Source: Bacteroidota bacterium (GTDB lineage Bacteria > Bacteroidota > Bacteroidia > Chitinophagales > BACL12). From it: a stretch of 64,000 bases of DNA. Shown here piece by piece: positions 24,259 to 33,135 of the stretch; the first letter of the stretch is position 1, and each line of letters begins with the position of its first letter. The stretch covers positions 124,001 to 188,000 of the forward strand of contig JADJIS010000002.1 in the NCBI GenBank assembly GCA_016706865.1, in the 5' to 3' direction. A model generated the notes under the pieces. The model saw only the letters and a list, made by a program, of their open reading frames with translations, searched no databases and was not told where the DNA came from. Position numbers and translations under genes: made by a program.

Positions 24259-24865
24259 GGAAGAATCGAACCCGCCTGCTAACCGCGTCGGGCAGGGGGA
24301 GAAGTCTTAAAGAATCGAAGGGAGAAGAATCGAAGGGAGAAGGGGAAGATTCTAAGGAATAAAAAAGGAAGGAAGGTGTGTAAGGGTTTAAAAAGGGCTT
24401 CAGATTTTACCTTAATTATATCTCGGAGGAACTGAGGCTCTCGCTCCAAGCGAGGGTCTCAGTAATGGCATAAACCAAAACTTTTCTTTTCGAAGCGAAA
24501 TCCTACAATGATACAACCTGCCCACGGGCCCCCAACCCCATAGGGGAGCTTTCGATTTCGTTCGAATAAAAATACAATTTCAATTCGAAGTAATAATCTC
24601 CAATGTTACAAACTGCCCTTAAGTTGACAAAGGACACAAGACATAAGACACAGGACTTAACTCCAATTTCAATTGAAAATTCATTTTATATTCTAAACTC
24701 CCTGAAGTATAAATCAGAAATAATATTTTATTTCGAAGCGAAATCCTACAATGATACAACCTGCCCACTGTTTACTGCCCACTGTTTACTGCCCACTATT
24801 GACTCTTTCCTTTCGAAGCGAAAATCCCCAATGTTACAAACTGCCAACTGCCAACTCCTCAAACT
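24259..24865. repeat. Repeat-filled intergenic region before nadA
   Basis: No gene is supported in these 607 bases. At 24310-24345 the 15-base word GAATCGAAGGGAGAA is duplicated in tandem. A dispersed palindrome (CTGAGG ... CTCAG) lies at 24432-24462. From 24480 the CGAAGCGAAAATC(C/T)(C/T)CAATG unit alternates with ACTGCCCACTG words, as at 20653-21085. A CCCCCAACCCCATAGGGGAG hairpin word is at about 24523, and ACACAAGACATAAGACACAG words are at about 24635. Confidence 0.7.
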
Positions 24866-25879
24866 TCACAACCCAGCTTTCGCAGAAATATCCAACATTC
24901 TCTGAATCGACTTTCTTGCCATGGAGATAGTTGGTTCTTTAATTAATATTTCGGGAAGTTCATATTTCATGGCGATGTATAATTTTTCTAAGGTGTTTCT
25001 TTTCATGTGCGGACAATCATTACAGGCACATAAATTATCTGGTGGTGCAGGAATAAAAGTTTTATGAGGAGAATTTTTTTGCATTTGATGAATTATTCCT
25101 GTTTCTGTAACAACAATAAATTCATTTGCTTCGTCTTGCGCAGAATATTTTAATAATCCTGTAGTGCTTCCGATAAAATCAGCAATTTTTAATACGGGTT
25201 CTTCACATTCCGGATGGGCAATTACTTTTGCATTGGGATGTTTTATTTTTAATTTGGTTATTTTTTCCAAAGAAAATATTTCATGCACCATACAACTTCC
25301 ATCCCATAAAACCATTTTTCTTCCGGTTTTCTTTTCTATATATCTTCCCAAATTTTTATCCGGAGCAAAAATTATATTTTGATCAGCGGGAACACTTTCT
25401 ACAATTTTAACTGCATTACTACTAGTGCAAATAATATCACTTAATGCCTTTATTTCTGCCGTACAGTTAATATAAGATATAACTACATGATTGGGGTGAC
25501 TTTTAATAAATCGTTCGAATAACACAGGCGGACAGCTATCTGCAAGCGAACATCCTGCCTTACTATCAGGCATTATTACTTTTTTATTCGGATTTAAGAT
25601 CTTCGCTGTTTCTGCCATAAAATGCACACCGGCAAATACTATCATATCAGCACTGGTTGTAACGGCATTTTGTGCAAGTCCTAAACTATCGCCAATATAA
25701 TCTGCAATATCCTGAATATCAGGCTCCTGATAATAATGTGCGAGTATTACCGCATTTTTTTCTTTCTTTAATTTATTGATCTCTTCAAACAGATCTAACG
25801 TTGGATCAATAAATTCATCTATAAATCCGGTTCGTTCCAAAAGAGCGATATCCACAACTTTTTCCCCCTTAATGATCAT
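24866..25879 (-). CDS. nadA: Quinolinate synthase NadA
   Basis: This 337-residue protein contains ILAHYYQEPDIQDIADYIGDSLGLA near the N-terminus. Its three regions of conserved cysteines bind one [4Fe-4S] cluster: C110 (in DSKAGCSLAD), C196 (in DGSCMVHE) and a cysteine in the CACNDCPHMKRN block (286-289). NadA condenses iminoaspartate with dihydroxyacetone phosphate to quinolinate, the precursor of NAD. The length and motif order are normal. The partner nadB is not in the window; nadD lies 611 bp upstream on the same strand, but the gap makes a shared transcript unlikely. Starts at ATG, with no conspicuous Shine-Dalgarno sequence. Confidence 0.97.
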   Translation of the reverse strand: MIIKGEKVVDIALLERTGFIDEFIDPTLDLFEEINKLKKEKNAVILAHYYQEPDIQDIADYIGDSLGLAQNAVTTSADMIVFAGVHFMAETAKILNPNKKVIMPDSKAGCSLADSCPPVLFERFIKSHPNHVVISYINCTAEIKALSDIICTSSNAVKIVESVPADQNIIFAPDKNLGRYIEKKTGRKMVLWDGSCMVHEIFSLEKITKLKIKHPNAKVIAHPECEEPVLKIADFIGSTTGLLKYSAQDEANEFIVVTETGIIHQMQKNSPHKTFIPAPPDNLCACNDCPHMKRNTLEKLYIAMKYELPEILIKEPTISMARKSIQRMLDISAKAGL

Positions 25880-26490
25880 GGCTATTTTTTTTAAATAAAT
25901 AAAGAATCATCATCAGTGCTGTTAATTGGTTGATAAGTATTAAATAACAATCTTGTAAAAAGAGTTGTCCATATAATTAACACCTACATCAACATTCTGC
26001 AAACATCCGTTATTAAATATAATCAACTGTTTTGCAGGTAATCAACACGCTGTTAGTACAAAGTTAACAGGAAAACTTTTTAGATAACAACATACTGTCA
26101 ACGTACAAAAGGTGTTGGCGAAATCCAATCTATCCACAATAATTCTCTTTGCACTTTTATTTAATTTATTTACCAAGACTTTATCCATAGGAATTCACCC
26201 TGCGCTAACAATCTGTTAACATGATGTACCGATGAAAATGATGTACCAATGTACCAATGAAAATGATGTACCAATGAACAGCCGGCATTGTCCTAGTATT
26301 ATTGCAACTACCTAAAACTTGTGACTGAGTAAAAAATTAGCAAATTAGCAACCGACCTACGGTCTATTAGCAAATGGAACAGCCGGAATAAAATTGAGAA
26401 TTGAGAATGGAACAGCCAAACTTAACGTATCATTGAATGAACTAACTTCCGGGCGAGCTGCAATTATAAAATTACCAAACTACCAAATTA
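25880..26490. other. AT-rich intergenic region with DnaA-box-like words and repeats
   Basis: No gene is visible in these 611 bases. The nadA-proximal 350 bases are AT-rich and unusually free of the word repeats. They contain three near matches to the DnaA box TTATCCACA: CTATCCACA (26130-26138), TTATCCATA (26181-26189) and the weaker TTGTCCATA (25975-25983), together with several GTTAAC words. The nadD-proximal part holds GATGTACCAATG words (26219-26285) and a ~50-bp segment (26336-26385, TTAGCAAATTAGCAACCG...) whose inverted near-copy is at 54599-54650. An origin function is possible but weakly supported. Confidence 0.45.
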
Positions 26491-27069
26491 TCAAATGTTC
26501 CTATAAAATCCCATTTCACCGAGGTATTCCCAGACTTTTTCGGGAACAAGGTATCTGATGGAAACTCCGTTTTTGAGGCTTTCGCGGATGAAGGTGGAGG
26601 AAATGTCGATGAGAGGGACCTTGAAGAAGGAAAAATTGCCTTTTATGGGTGCTGTGGGGGATTCTGTATCGCGGCGGGTGTAAATATAAACCGGATGATC
26701 GCTAAGGATGAGTTCAATATTTTTCCATTTTGATAGTCCCGGTAGATTATCGGAACCCATCAGGAGCACAAAGGTGTGTTCGGGGTGTTTTTCTTTGAGG
26801 TAAGTGAGCGTGTTTATGGTGTAAGATGGTTGAGGTAACTTGAATTCAATACTGGAGGCTTCCAATTTGTAATTATCCTCTACTGCAAGGTTTACCATGT
26901 ATAATCTGTGTTTTTCGTCTAACAATGTACTTTTTTGTTTGAAAGGATTTTGTGGAGAGACTACAAACCAAACTTTATCAATATCGGTATTTTCTGCAAA
27001 ATAATTTGCAATAATTAAATGCCCCGTATGAATTGGGTTAAAAGAGCCGAAAAAGAGACCGATCTTCAT
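26491..27069 (-). CDS. nadD: Nicotinate-nucleotide adenylyltransferase NadD
   Basis: I chose the internal ATG at 27069, which gives MKIGLFFGSFNPIHTGHLII as the first residues, because this is the nucleotidyltransferase strand that must open the fold. The upstream extension of 8 residues adds nothing conserved. The GSFNPIHTGH motif binds ATP, and the second signature SSTFIRESLKNG is near the C-terminus. The 192-residue enzyme converts nicotinate mononucleotide and ATP to deamido-NAD, one step after the phosphoribosyltransferase that uses the product of NadA. Length and motifs are standard. Confidence 0.95.
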   Translation of the reverse strand: MKIGLFFGSFNPIHTGHLIIANYFAENTDIDKVWFVVSPQNPFKQKSTLLDEKHRLYMVNLAVEDNYKLEASSIEFKLPQPSYTINTLTYLKEKHPEHTFVLLMGSDNLPGLSKWKNIELILSDHPVYIYTRRDTESPTAPIKGNFSFFKVPLIDISSTFIRESLKNGVSIRYLVPEKVWEYLGEMGFYRNI

Positions 27070-27243
27070 ATGAATCAGGTAAAAATAAAGCAATTACATG
27101 ATATGTTCCAAGTTATATGGAATTCTAAATCAAACAATAGTAAAACATATAATTTATAAAATTGTACATTTTGGAGGAGATATTATTATTAATTAATTTC
27201 CATTTATGGAGATACAAAAATTTATTAAGTATTAATATTAAAA

Positions 27244-28275
27244 TTAATTACTTCCCTCCAGAATTAGAAAGAAACGTTGAATCTGTTCTTCGTTTCCTAA
27301 AACAAAAAATTTAGTGTCGGGTTTTAATACAGTATCGGGAGCCGGGTTAACAATGTATGCTCCGCTTTCATTTTTATATCCTATAATATTTGCCCCGGTT
27401 TTATTTCTGATGTCAAGTTCACCTATGGATTTATTTTTATATTTTTCAGGTAGGGAATTGTAATGAATTTCCTCAATACGAATATTTATTTTTCCTGTAA
27501 TAAAATCTACAAACTCTAAAACGTCGGGTTTGGTAATGAGCGCTGCCATATGAGATCCACCAATTTTATCTGGCATGATCACATTATCGGCTCCTGCGCG
27601 TTTGAGTTTACTTTCGGCGCCGTCGTTTGAGGCGCGACTTATTATTTTCATGGCAGGATTCATTTCATGTGCAGTTAATACAACAAAAACATTTGCAGCA
27701 TCATCGGGTAGTGTTGTTATTAATGCTTTTGCATGTTTTATTCCTGCGGATAATAATACCTCATCTTCTGTGGCATTTCCCTCCACAAAAAGCGTATTAT
27801 CAGCACGAAATTGTTCGATAATATGTGTATCATTTTCAATAACAACATAAGCCATTTTACCTGCAGTAAGTTGTTGACACGCCTGTCGCCCGTTTCGGCC
27901 ATAACCGCAAACAACAACATGATTTCTGAGTTGATCAATTTCTTTATTCACGCGTAAGTGTTTAAAATACATTCTGAATTCGCCTTCCACAATAAATGAT
28001 GTAACTATTGTAATTACATAAACATAAGTGGCAACGCTTAATAAAATTAATAGAGATGTAAAAACCTTTCCTCCATCGGTAAGGGGATGCACTTCGTTAT
28101 ACCCTACGGATGCAACCGTTATCATTGTCATATACATTGCATCTAGCAAAGTATATTTTTCAATTACGATATAACCGTAAGTACCAATTATAAATACGAA
28201 GATCAATAAAAAAATACCACCTATCAATCGCTTTAATACCCCATAGGATCTGAGCAGTTTGATAATGTTTTTCAT
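27244..28275 (-). CDS. Two-helix potassium channel with RCK (TrkA-N/TrkA-C) domains
   Basis: The internal ATG at 28275 was chosen over a TTG three codons upstream. The protein has a first membrane helix (about residues 14-36), a pore helix with the filter-like motif TVASVGYNEV (about 53-62), a second helix (about 70-92), an RCK-N domain beginning HVVVCGYGRNGRQ and an RCK-C domain in the last 80 residues. This is the MthK/Kch-type layout. The filter reads SVGYNE rather than TVGYGD, a variant often seen in Bacteroidota, so ion selectivity is inferred. RCK domains gate the pore through bound nucleotides or ions. The GxGxxG-like motif is GYGRNG. Confidence 0.88.
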   Translation of the reverse strand: MKNIIKLLRSYGVLKRLIGGIFLLIFVFIIGTYGYIVIEKYTLLDAMYMTMITVASVGYNEVHPLTDGGKVFTSLLILLSVATYVYVITIVTSFIVEGEFRMYFKHLRVNKEIDQLRNHVVVCGYGRNGRQACQQLTAGKMAYVVIENDTHIIEQFRADNTLFVEGNATEDEVLLSAGIKHAKALITTLPDDAANVFVVLTAHEMNPAMKIISRASNDGAESKLKRAGADNVIMPDKIGGSHMAALITKPDVLEFVDFITGKINIRIEEIHYNSLPEKYKNKSIGELDIRNKTGANIIGYKNESGAYIVNPAPDTVLKPDTKFFVLGNEEQIQRFFLILEGSN

Positions 28276-28371
28276 AGCCCACAAATGTAAGATATCTTAA
28301 AACACTACAGGTAGAACTTTCATCACTCTTCTAAATGAGTTTATTCCATAAGGGCCTCTATAAATAATGAA

Positions 28372-29142
28372 TTATTTTTTCCTTGGCAATGGAAAAAAGC
28401 TGCTGGTCCTTCTTTTATACTCAGCATATTTATCGTTTCCATCATATCTTTTTTCGAGCATGGTTACTCCTGATACTTTTAATAATAAATAAGTGAGTAG
28501 AATCGGAGAAAGTAGGGAGAGATACCAATACCCTGATCCAAGCGAAATTAGAAATACGCCCCACCATACGCAGGTTTCCCCGAAATAATTGGGGTGTCTA
28601 CTATATCGCCATAAACCCGAATCCATAACTTTTCCTTTATTTGCAGTGTTCCGTTTGAATTTTAAAAGCTGATAATCGGCAAATGTTTCAAATAACCATC
28701 CGGTTAACCAAAGCAGAACTCCAATTATATTTATATTAGAAAAGGTTTGATCCCGGGAGAACATAATACCTATTATGGGTAATGAAATAACCAACATCAG
28801 CGCTCCCTGTAGCATAAAAACCTTATAAAAACTGATCCAGACAGTTTTTTCACCCCAATCTTTCCGAAAGGCTACATATCTGGGATCTTCCCCTTTCCCA
28901 AAATTTCGATAAAAAATATGAATTGCAAGTCGGAGCCCCCAAAGTGTTACCAGATAGGCGATCACAAATTGTCTGGGTGAAATTTCCTCCAACCTGAACA
29001 ACCAATGATGTGCAACTGCCATAAAACCAAGTCCCCAAAATCCATCCACTATACTCATATCCTTGCGATAAATGCTGTATAACCACACGGCGGTCATAAA
29101 AACGAGTATAAGAATTGCAGATGTTAGAACTTGATATCCCAT
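28372..29142 (-). CDS. DUF1295 family membrane enzyme (steroid 5-alpha-reductase-like)
   Basis: This 256-residue integral membrane protein has six or seven hydrophobic segments. It carries the DUF1295 signature GLWRYSRHPNYFGETCVWWG (about residues 187-206) and RLAIHIFYRNFGKGEDPRY earlier. Members resemble the C-terminal region of steroid 5-alpha-reductases and isoprenylcysteine methyltransferases; their bacterial substrates are largely unknown. It is divergent from the YceI-family gene, with 106 bp between starts. That gap contains an 18-bp palindrome (29218-29235), so both genes could share a regulator. Confidence 0.85.
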   Translation of the reverse strand: MGYQVLTSAILILVFMTAVWLYSIYRKDMSIVDGFWGLGFMAVAHHWLFRLEEISPRQFVIAYLVTLWGLRLAIHIFYRNFGKGEDPRYVAFRKDWGEKTVWISFYKVFMLQGALMLVISLPIIGIMFSRDQTFSNINIIGVLLWLTGWLFETFADYQLLKFKRNTANKGKVMDSGLWRYSRHPNYFGETCVWWGVFLISLGSGYWYLSLLSPILLTYLLLKVSGVTMLEKRYDGNDKYAEYKRRTSSFFPLPRKK

Positions 29143-29217
29143 GTTTAAAGGCTTTAAAAAAAAATTGGAAATATTTCAAATATAGGAAACATTTTTCCGG
29201 AACTATTGTTTAGGTAA

Positions 29218-29235
29218 TATATGTATATACATATA
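29218..29235. promoter_or_regulatory. 18-bp palindromic operator candidate shared with pirin locus
   Basis: TATATGTATATACATATA is a perfect palindrome 13 bp before the YceI ATG. The identical 18-mer is the core of a 22-bp palindrome at 62792-62813, upstream of pirin-YceI. Its position fits a repressor operator. Confidence 0.65.
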
Positions 29236-29248
29236 AACTAAAAAAATT

Positions 29249-29956
29249 ATGATAAAAACTACAATTATAACGATTGCAAGCGCAGTACTGTTGACATTTT
29301 CAGCATGTAAAAGCGCCCCGAATGCCGATGAAGCCAAAACAGGTGAGGCCCAGGAAGTAAAATTAACAGAAGGATCTGCAACGGTACCGATCAACGTTAC
29401 AGAAAGCAAACTTGAATGGATCGGAACCAAAGTAACAGCTTATCACAGTGGTACTGTTGCCATTAAAAGTGGTGATATTATGGTGAAAGACGGAATGATC
29501 TCCGGCGGAAAATTTGTGTTGGATATGCCTACATTAGTTTCCCTTAAGGATGATGAAGGTTCTAATGGTAAACTTACAGGTCACTTAAAATCACCCGACT
29601 TTTTTGATGTTGCAACCTACCCAGAATCCACTTTTGAAATAACCGCTGTAACGCCATTTAGTGGTACAGTTGAAAATACCGGTGGATCAGAAACAGAAAT
29701 AAGTGAATACAGTGTAACGGACCCGAATTATACCATATCAGGAAATCTTACAATTAAGGATGTAACAAAAAATATCACCTTTCCGGCTAAGGTTTCTGTG
29801 AACAATAACAGTGTAGAAGCTGTTGCTAAGTTTAATATCGACAGAAAACAATGGAATCTTGTTTATCCGGGAAAACCGGATGATCTTATCAAAGATTTGA
29901 TCTGGTTTGGTATCTCAATAAAAGCAAATGCTGCAGAAATTACTGCATTAAAATAA
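29249..29956 (+). CDS. YceI family lipoprotein
   Basis: This 235-residue protein has a lipoprotein signal with lipobox FSAC (Cys at about 20) and an Asn/Ala/Glu-rich linker. The YceI domain starts at ESKLEWIGTKVTAYHSGTVAIKSG and ends FGISIKANA. The family forms a lipocalin-like barrel that binds polyisoprenoid chains. Typical motifs present are LTGHLKSPDFFDVATYPESTFEIT and ISGNLTIKDVTKNITFPAKV. The mature protein would be anchored in the inner or outer membrane and face the periplasm. A second YceI gene is at 61404-61958, and both loci have the same 18-bp palindrome upstream. A terminator follows at 29980. Confidence 0.93.
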   Translation: MIKTTIITIASAVLLTFSACKSAPNADEAKTGEAQEVKLTEGSATVPINVTESKLEWIGTKVTAYHSGTVAIKSGDIMVKDGMISGGKFVLDMPTLVSLKDDEGSNGKLTGHLKSPDFFDVATYPESTFEITAVTPFSGTVENTGGSETEISEYSVTDPNYTISGNLTIKDVTKNITFPAKVSVNNNSVEAVAKFNIDRKQWNLVYPGKPDDLIKDLIWFGISIKANAAEITALK

Positions 29957-29979
29957 ATAGAGTAGTGGTTGTTTTTCAA

Positions 29980-30018
29980 TATGCCGGGAAGTGGAGACTT
30001 TCCGGCATTCTTTTTTTA
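29980..30018 (+). terminator. Rho-independent terminator after YceI gene
   Basis: The arms ATGCCGGGAAG and CTTTCCGGCAT enclose a short loop and are followed by TCTTTTTTT. It lies 24 bases after the YceI stop codon, which fits a strong intrinsic terminator. Confidence 0.85.
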
Positions 30019-30868
30019 AGTATATAGTAGTTAGTATATAGTATTTAGAGTGCTCCGGATTAGGGATTATCTTAACACCGGAACGAGTGAGGCATTAAAA
30101 GAGTATATAGTAGTTAGTATATAGTATTTAGAGTGTTCCGGATTAGGGATTATCTTAACACCGTAGCGAGTGAGGTTCTTGTTCCTTGTGAGGTTTTTAT
30201 TTTTTCTTTTACCATTATTGAGACCTTCGCTGAGAGCGAAAGCCTCAATAGCTTCGAGGAAATACTTAAGTTAGTATATAGTAATTAGAGTGCTTCGGAT
30301 TAGGGATGAGGTTTTTATTTTTTCTTTTACCATTATTGAGACCTTCGCTGGGAGCGAAAGCCTCAATAGCTTCGAGGTAATACTTAAGTTAGTATATAGT
30401 AGTTAGTATATAGTAATTAGAGTGCTCCGGATTGTAGTTAATCTTAACACCGGAGCGAGTGAGGTTCTTGGTTCTAGTGACGTTTTTATTTTTTCTTTTG
30501 CCATTATTGAGACCTTCGCTGGGAGCGAAAGCCTCAATATCTTCGAGGAAATACTTAAGTTAGTATATAGTAGTTAGTATATAGTAATTAGAGTGCTCCG
30601 GATTGTAGTTTATCTTAACACCGTTGCGAGTGAGGCTTTCGCTCTGAGCGAAGGTCTCACTAATGCATCAACCCACAACAATATCCAAACTCGGAGCGAG
30701 TGAGGCTCTCGCTCTGAGCAAGAGTCACACTAACGGATCAACCCCAAAATTTCGGAAGAAAATTTATCGCCTGCCCTCTGTGGCTGGTGAGAAACACCAG
30801 GCCACGACGTAGATCTGGTAAAATTTCGCAAGAAATTTAAACTCCTCTTTCCTCTCTCCTCTTCTCCT
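30018..30868. repeat. Complex tandem repeat array (GTATATAGTAGTTAGTATATAG units)
   Basis: At least five units start with AGTATATAGTAGTTAGTATATAGT or a shorter form (about 30018, 30101, 30265, 30388 and 30557). Each continues with TTAGAGTGCTCCGGATT, then TATCTTAACACCG and GCGAGTGAGG. Longer units add a T-rich stretch (TTTTTATTTTTTCTTTT), a palindrome (ATTGAGACC...GCCTCAAT) and CTTCGAGGAAATACTTAAGTT. Unit length varies between about 83 and 170 bp because parts are lost. The array ends with two more dispersed palindromes (30630-30660, 30700-30730), a loose hairpin at 30781-30804 and a pyrimidine-rich stretch (30838-30868) beside the next gene. No open frame is convincing. Confidence 0.85.
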
Positions 30869-31285
30869 TTACTTCTTCAACGTCAACTCCACATAAGCAC
30901 TCATCTCCTCAATATCCTGACGAAGGATCATTTGATGTTTTGATAACGAAGTGATGATAAATTTTTCGATTCCATTAATTGTATCAGCGGTGTAGTACAT
31001 CGACAATTCTTTTGTTTCGGGATTTAATTCCCAGTTTCCGGGGGCCCCATTGGAAAAATAATCCGATTTCATATTCATGGAATTATCGGAATTGAGTGTG
31101 TAAACAGAAGACAGAAATTCTTTTTCTCCGGCTTCCACATATTCGGGTGGTATTCCGGGAACTGTGCTTACAAATACATCTGCTTTCCAAACGCCACTTA
31201 CATTTTCGTTGTTGATCTCTAATTCTGTGTCACAGGAAATAAATGCAATAAATAAGAACGGAAGGAATATTAATTTCTTTATCAT
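30869..31285 (-). CDS. Lipocalin-like lipoprotein
   Basis: This 138-residue protein has a lipoprotein signal with lipobox FISC (Cys19). The mature part has the pattern of the lipocalin-like families of Bacteroidota: VSGVWKADVFV as the first strand, FLSSVYTLNSDNSMNMKSD, APGNWELNPETKELSMYY and a final LRQDIEEMSAYVELTLKK. This suggests a small ligand-binding beta barrel, though the ligand cannot be told. It begins 3 bp after the stop codon of a minus-strand T9SS protein, so the two are probably cotranscribed. The assignment rests on strand pattern and layout rather than on a strict motif. Confidence 0.65.
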   Translation of the reverse strand: MIKKLIFLPFLFIAFISCDTELEINNENVSGVWKADVFVSTVPGIPPEYVEAGEKEFLSSVYTLNSDNSMNMKSDYFSNGAPGNWELNPETKELSMYYTADTINGIEKFIITSLSKHQMILRQDIEEMSAYVELTLKK

Positions 31286-31288
31286 AAA

Positions 31289-32365
31289 TTATTGTTTGAT
31301 GAATTTTATGTTTTTAAGTATGTTTCCCGATTGATATAAAGATAAAAAATAAATACCAGGTGATAGTTGATCAATGTTTTCTATAAAATTATTTTCTCCC
31401 TCATTGCATAACAGAGATTTGTTTTCCATTATTCTTCCTGTAATATCTGATATTATTATTTGTAGGTTCTCTGCGGCAACTTGCGGAAAATTTATAGAAA
31501 AATTTAATTCATCCATAACAGGATTTTCTGCAATGAAAAGATTAAAATTATTTGAAGGTTGATCTGTAATAATATCAACTGCATCACCACTTTTATAAAT
31601 TACCTGCGTAGTTGTTTCCACCCCAAGAATTTCCTGCGCATTTATTTGAAGAATGGGTATTCCGTTTTCTTTTGCCATCCAACGGTATTCTATTGTTGTA
31701 TAAGTAATTTCATAAGGTACATCTGCATATACAATATTATCTGTGATCAAAATTTCTGAACGCATCCTCAAAACATCAAAAGTTCCACCCGGTATTGTTA
31801 TGGATCCCCAACCATCAATTTCATTTGTTCTTGATCGCTGTTCTGTCCATGTTGCAATACCGGGAATATCAATGTCAAATCCGGTTTCAGAATTTGTATT
31901 GTCGTTGTATGTTGCAGGAAATTCAAAAATGGTTTCTGTTTCATCATATCCGATAGGAAATGGAATACCTGCAATTATTCCGGCAAAACCTGTTTGCCCG
32001 AAAATATCATCATCGCGTTCATAAAAATTAAACACGTCTTCTATTGTGATAAAATCATTTGCAACATCAACTCCTGTTTGTTCGGCAACATCAGAAGCCA
32101 ACCATAAAAAAAAGTAAAAGGGATCCGTATCATATACATCCACCCATTTTGAGGTGTCTGCAGCAAGTGCTGTGAGGTCGCTGAAATCCCAAGTGTGATC
32201 CGGACCGGTATCGCTGCCATCAAAACCTATAACTGGATTTGCATTGGTAACTAAAAATTCCTGACCCTGATCTGCTATATCATCAACCGATAAAATAATG
32301 GGCGATTGAGCGGAAATTGTAAAAGCAAGGAAGCACAGAAATAATAGGGAGGTATAATTTTTCAT
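31289..32365 (-). CDS. Secreted protein with T9SS type A sorting domain
   Basis: The ATG at 32365 was preferred because it opens a signal peptide (MKNYTSLLFLCFLAFTISAQ); the frame extends 51 codons upstream without signal character. The 358-residue protein has an unannotated beta-rich body (WDFSDLTALAADTSKWVDVY, then TWTEQRSRTNEIDGWGSI). A C-terminal domain from about residue 280 follows, with FIAENPVMDELNFSI, ISDITGRI and a final GIYFLSLYQSGNILKNIKFIK. This CTD directs proteins through T9SS to the surface. The function of the body is unknown. Its gene precedes the lipocalin-like lipoprotein gene with only 3 bp between. Confidence 0.85.
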   Translation of the reverse strand: MKNYTSLLFLCFLAFTISAQSPIILSVDDIADQGQEFLVTNANPVIGFDGSDTGPDHTWDFSDLTALAADTSKWVDVYDTDPFYFFLWLASDVAEQTGVDVANDFITIEDVFNFYERDDDIFGQTGFAGIIAGIPFPIGYDETETIFEFPATYNDNTNSETGFDIDIPGIATWTEQRSRTNEIDGWGSITIPGGTFDVLRMRSEILITDNIVYADVPYEITYTTIEYRWMAKENGIPILQINAQEILGVETTTQVIYKSGDAVDIITDQPSNNFNLFIAENPVMDELNFSINFPQVAAENLQIIISDITGRIMENKSLLCNEGENNFIENIDQLSPGIYFLSLYQSGNILKNIKFIKQ

Positions 32366-32413
32366 TGTATAAAATATTTGTGAAGATAAGGCAAATATTA
32401 CTATCTTCAATAC

Positions 32414-33130
32414 ATGAAAACCTTGTTTAGTATTGTAACAATTGTGATTCTGATCGCCTGTAAACCTAGTCCCAAAAAGATATATCTCCGAATGTTTGAA
32501 CAAATGGACCCTCCACATAATAGTTTACAAAAAGTTGTGGTTACCGCCTATGATGTAAATTATTCACGTGGAATGATGCGATTATATGAAAGAAATGACA
32601 CTGCAACATCCTGGGGAAATGCAGTAATGTCGTTTGAAGTTGTAGTAGGTAAAAATGGATTTGCATTTGATTCCACACAGTTTAATAAATTGGAATACGG
32701 ACATTACAAACACGAAGGAGATGGTTGTTCACCTGCCGGTATATTTACCTTGGGAAAAATATTCAGTTATCATGATACAGCAGGTTTGAAAATGCCTTTC
32801 GAACAAGTGGATGTAAATGATCTTTGTGTGGATGATGTTAATTCTAAATATTATAATTTATTAATTGATGACGATACCATAATTAATAAAGATTATACCA
32901 GTTTTGAACGCATGCAAAGAGAGGATCTGCAATACGAATATGGTGTTTGGGTAAATTATAATACGGCACCTCAGGTTCCCGGAATGGGTTCCTGTATATT
33001 TTTACATATTTGGAAAGATCCATCCCATGCAACATCAGGATGCACGGCAATGAGCAAAGAAAATATGTTGAAATTAATAAATTGGTTGGATGAAAAAAAG
33101 AACCCTGTTTTAATTCAATATGTAGAATAG
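32414..33130 (+). CDS. L,D-transpeptidase (YkuD-like) lipoprotein
   Basis: This 238-residue protein has a lipoprotein signal (ILIACK, Cys at about 16). Its catalytic domain ends with GSCIFLHIWKDPSHATSGCT, the H-x(n)-S-x-GC motif in which the cysteine attacks the peptide. The nearby GYGHYKHEGDGCSPAGIFTLG-like block (LEYGHYKHEGDGCSPAGIF) is typical of the YkuD/ErfK family that expects GDxrTPeG. Such enzymes form 3-3 crosslinks in peptidoglycan or attach proteins to it. Here an extra segment separates the two blocks. It is divergent from the T9SS gene, with 48 bp between starts, so their promoters must overlap. Confidence 0.85.
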   Translation: MKTLFSIVTIVILIACKPSPKKIYLRMFEQMDPPHNSLQKVVVTAYDVNYSRGMMRLYERNDTATSWGNAVMSFEVVVGKNGFAFDSTQFNKLEYGHYKHEGDGCSPAGIFTLGKIFSYHDTAGLKMPFEQVDVNDLCVDDVNSKYYNLLIDDDTIINKDYTSFERMQREDLQYEYGVWVNYNTAPQVPGMGSCIFLHIWKDPSHATSGCTAMSKENMLKLINWLDEKKNPVLIQYVE

Positions 33131-33135
33131 ATAAA

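Noticed and set aside
24265..24300. GAATCGAACCCGC text resembling a tRNA T-arm on the minus strand
   Set aside because: No acceptor stem, D-arm or anticodon arm can be built around it; it is followed by GAATCGAAGGGAGAA repeats.
32566..32582. ATTCACGTGGAATG as a fourth parS site
   Set aside because: It lies within the L,D-transpeptidase gene and lacks the outer bases of the consensus.
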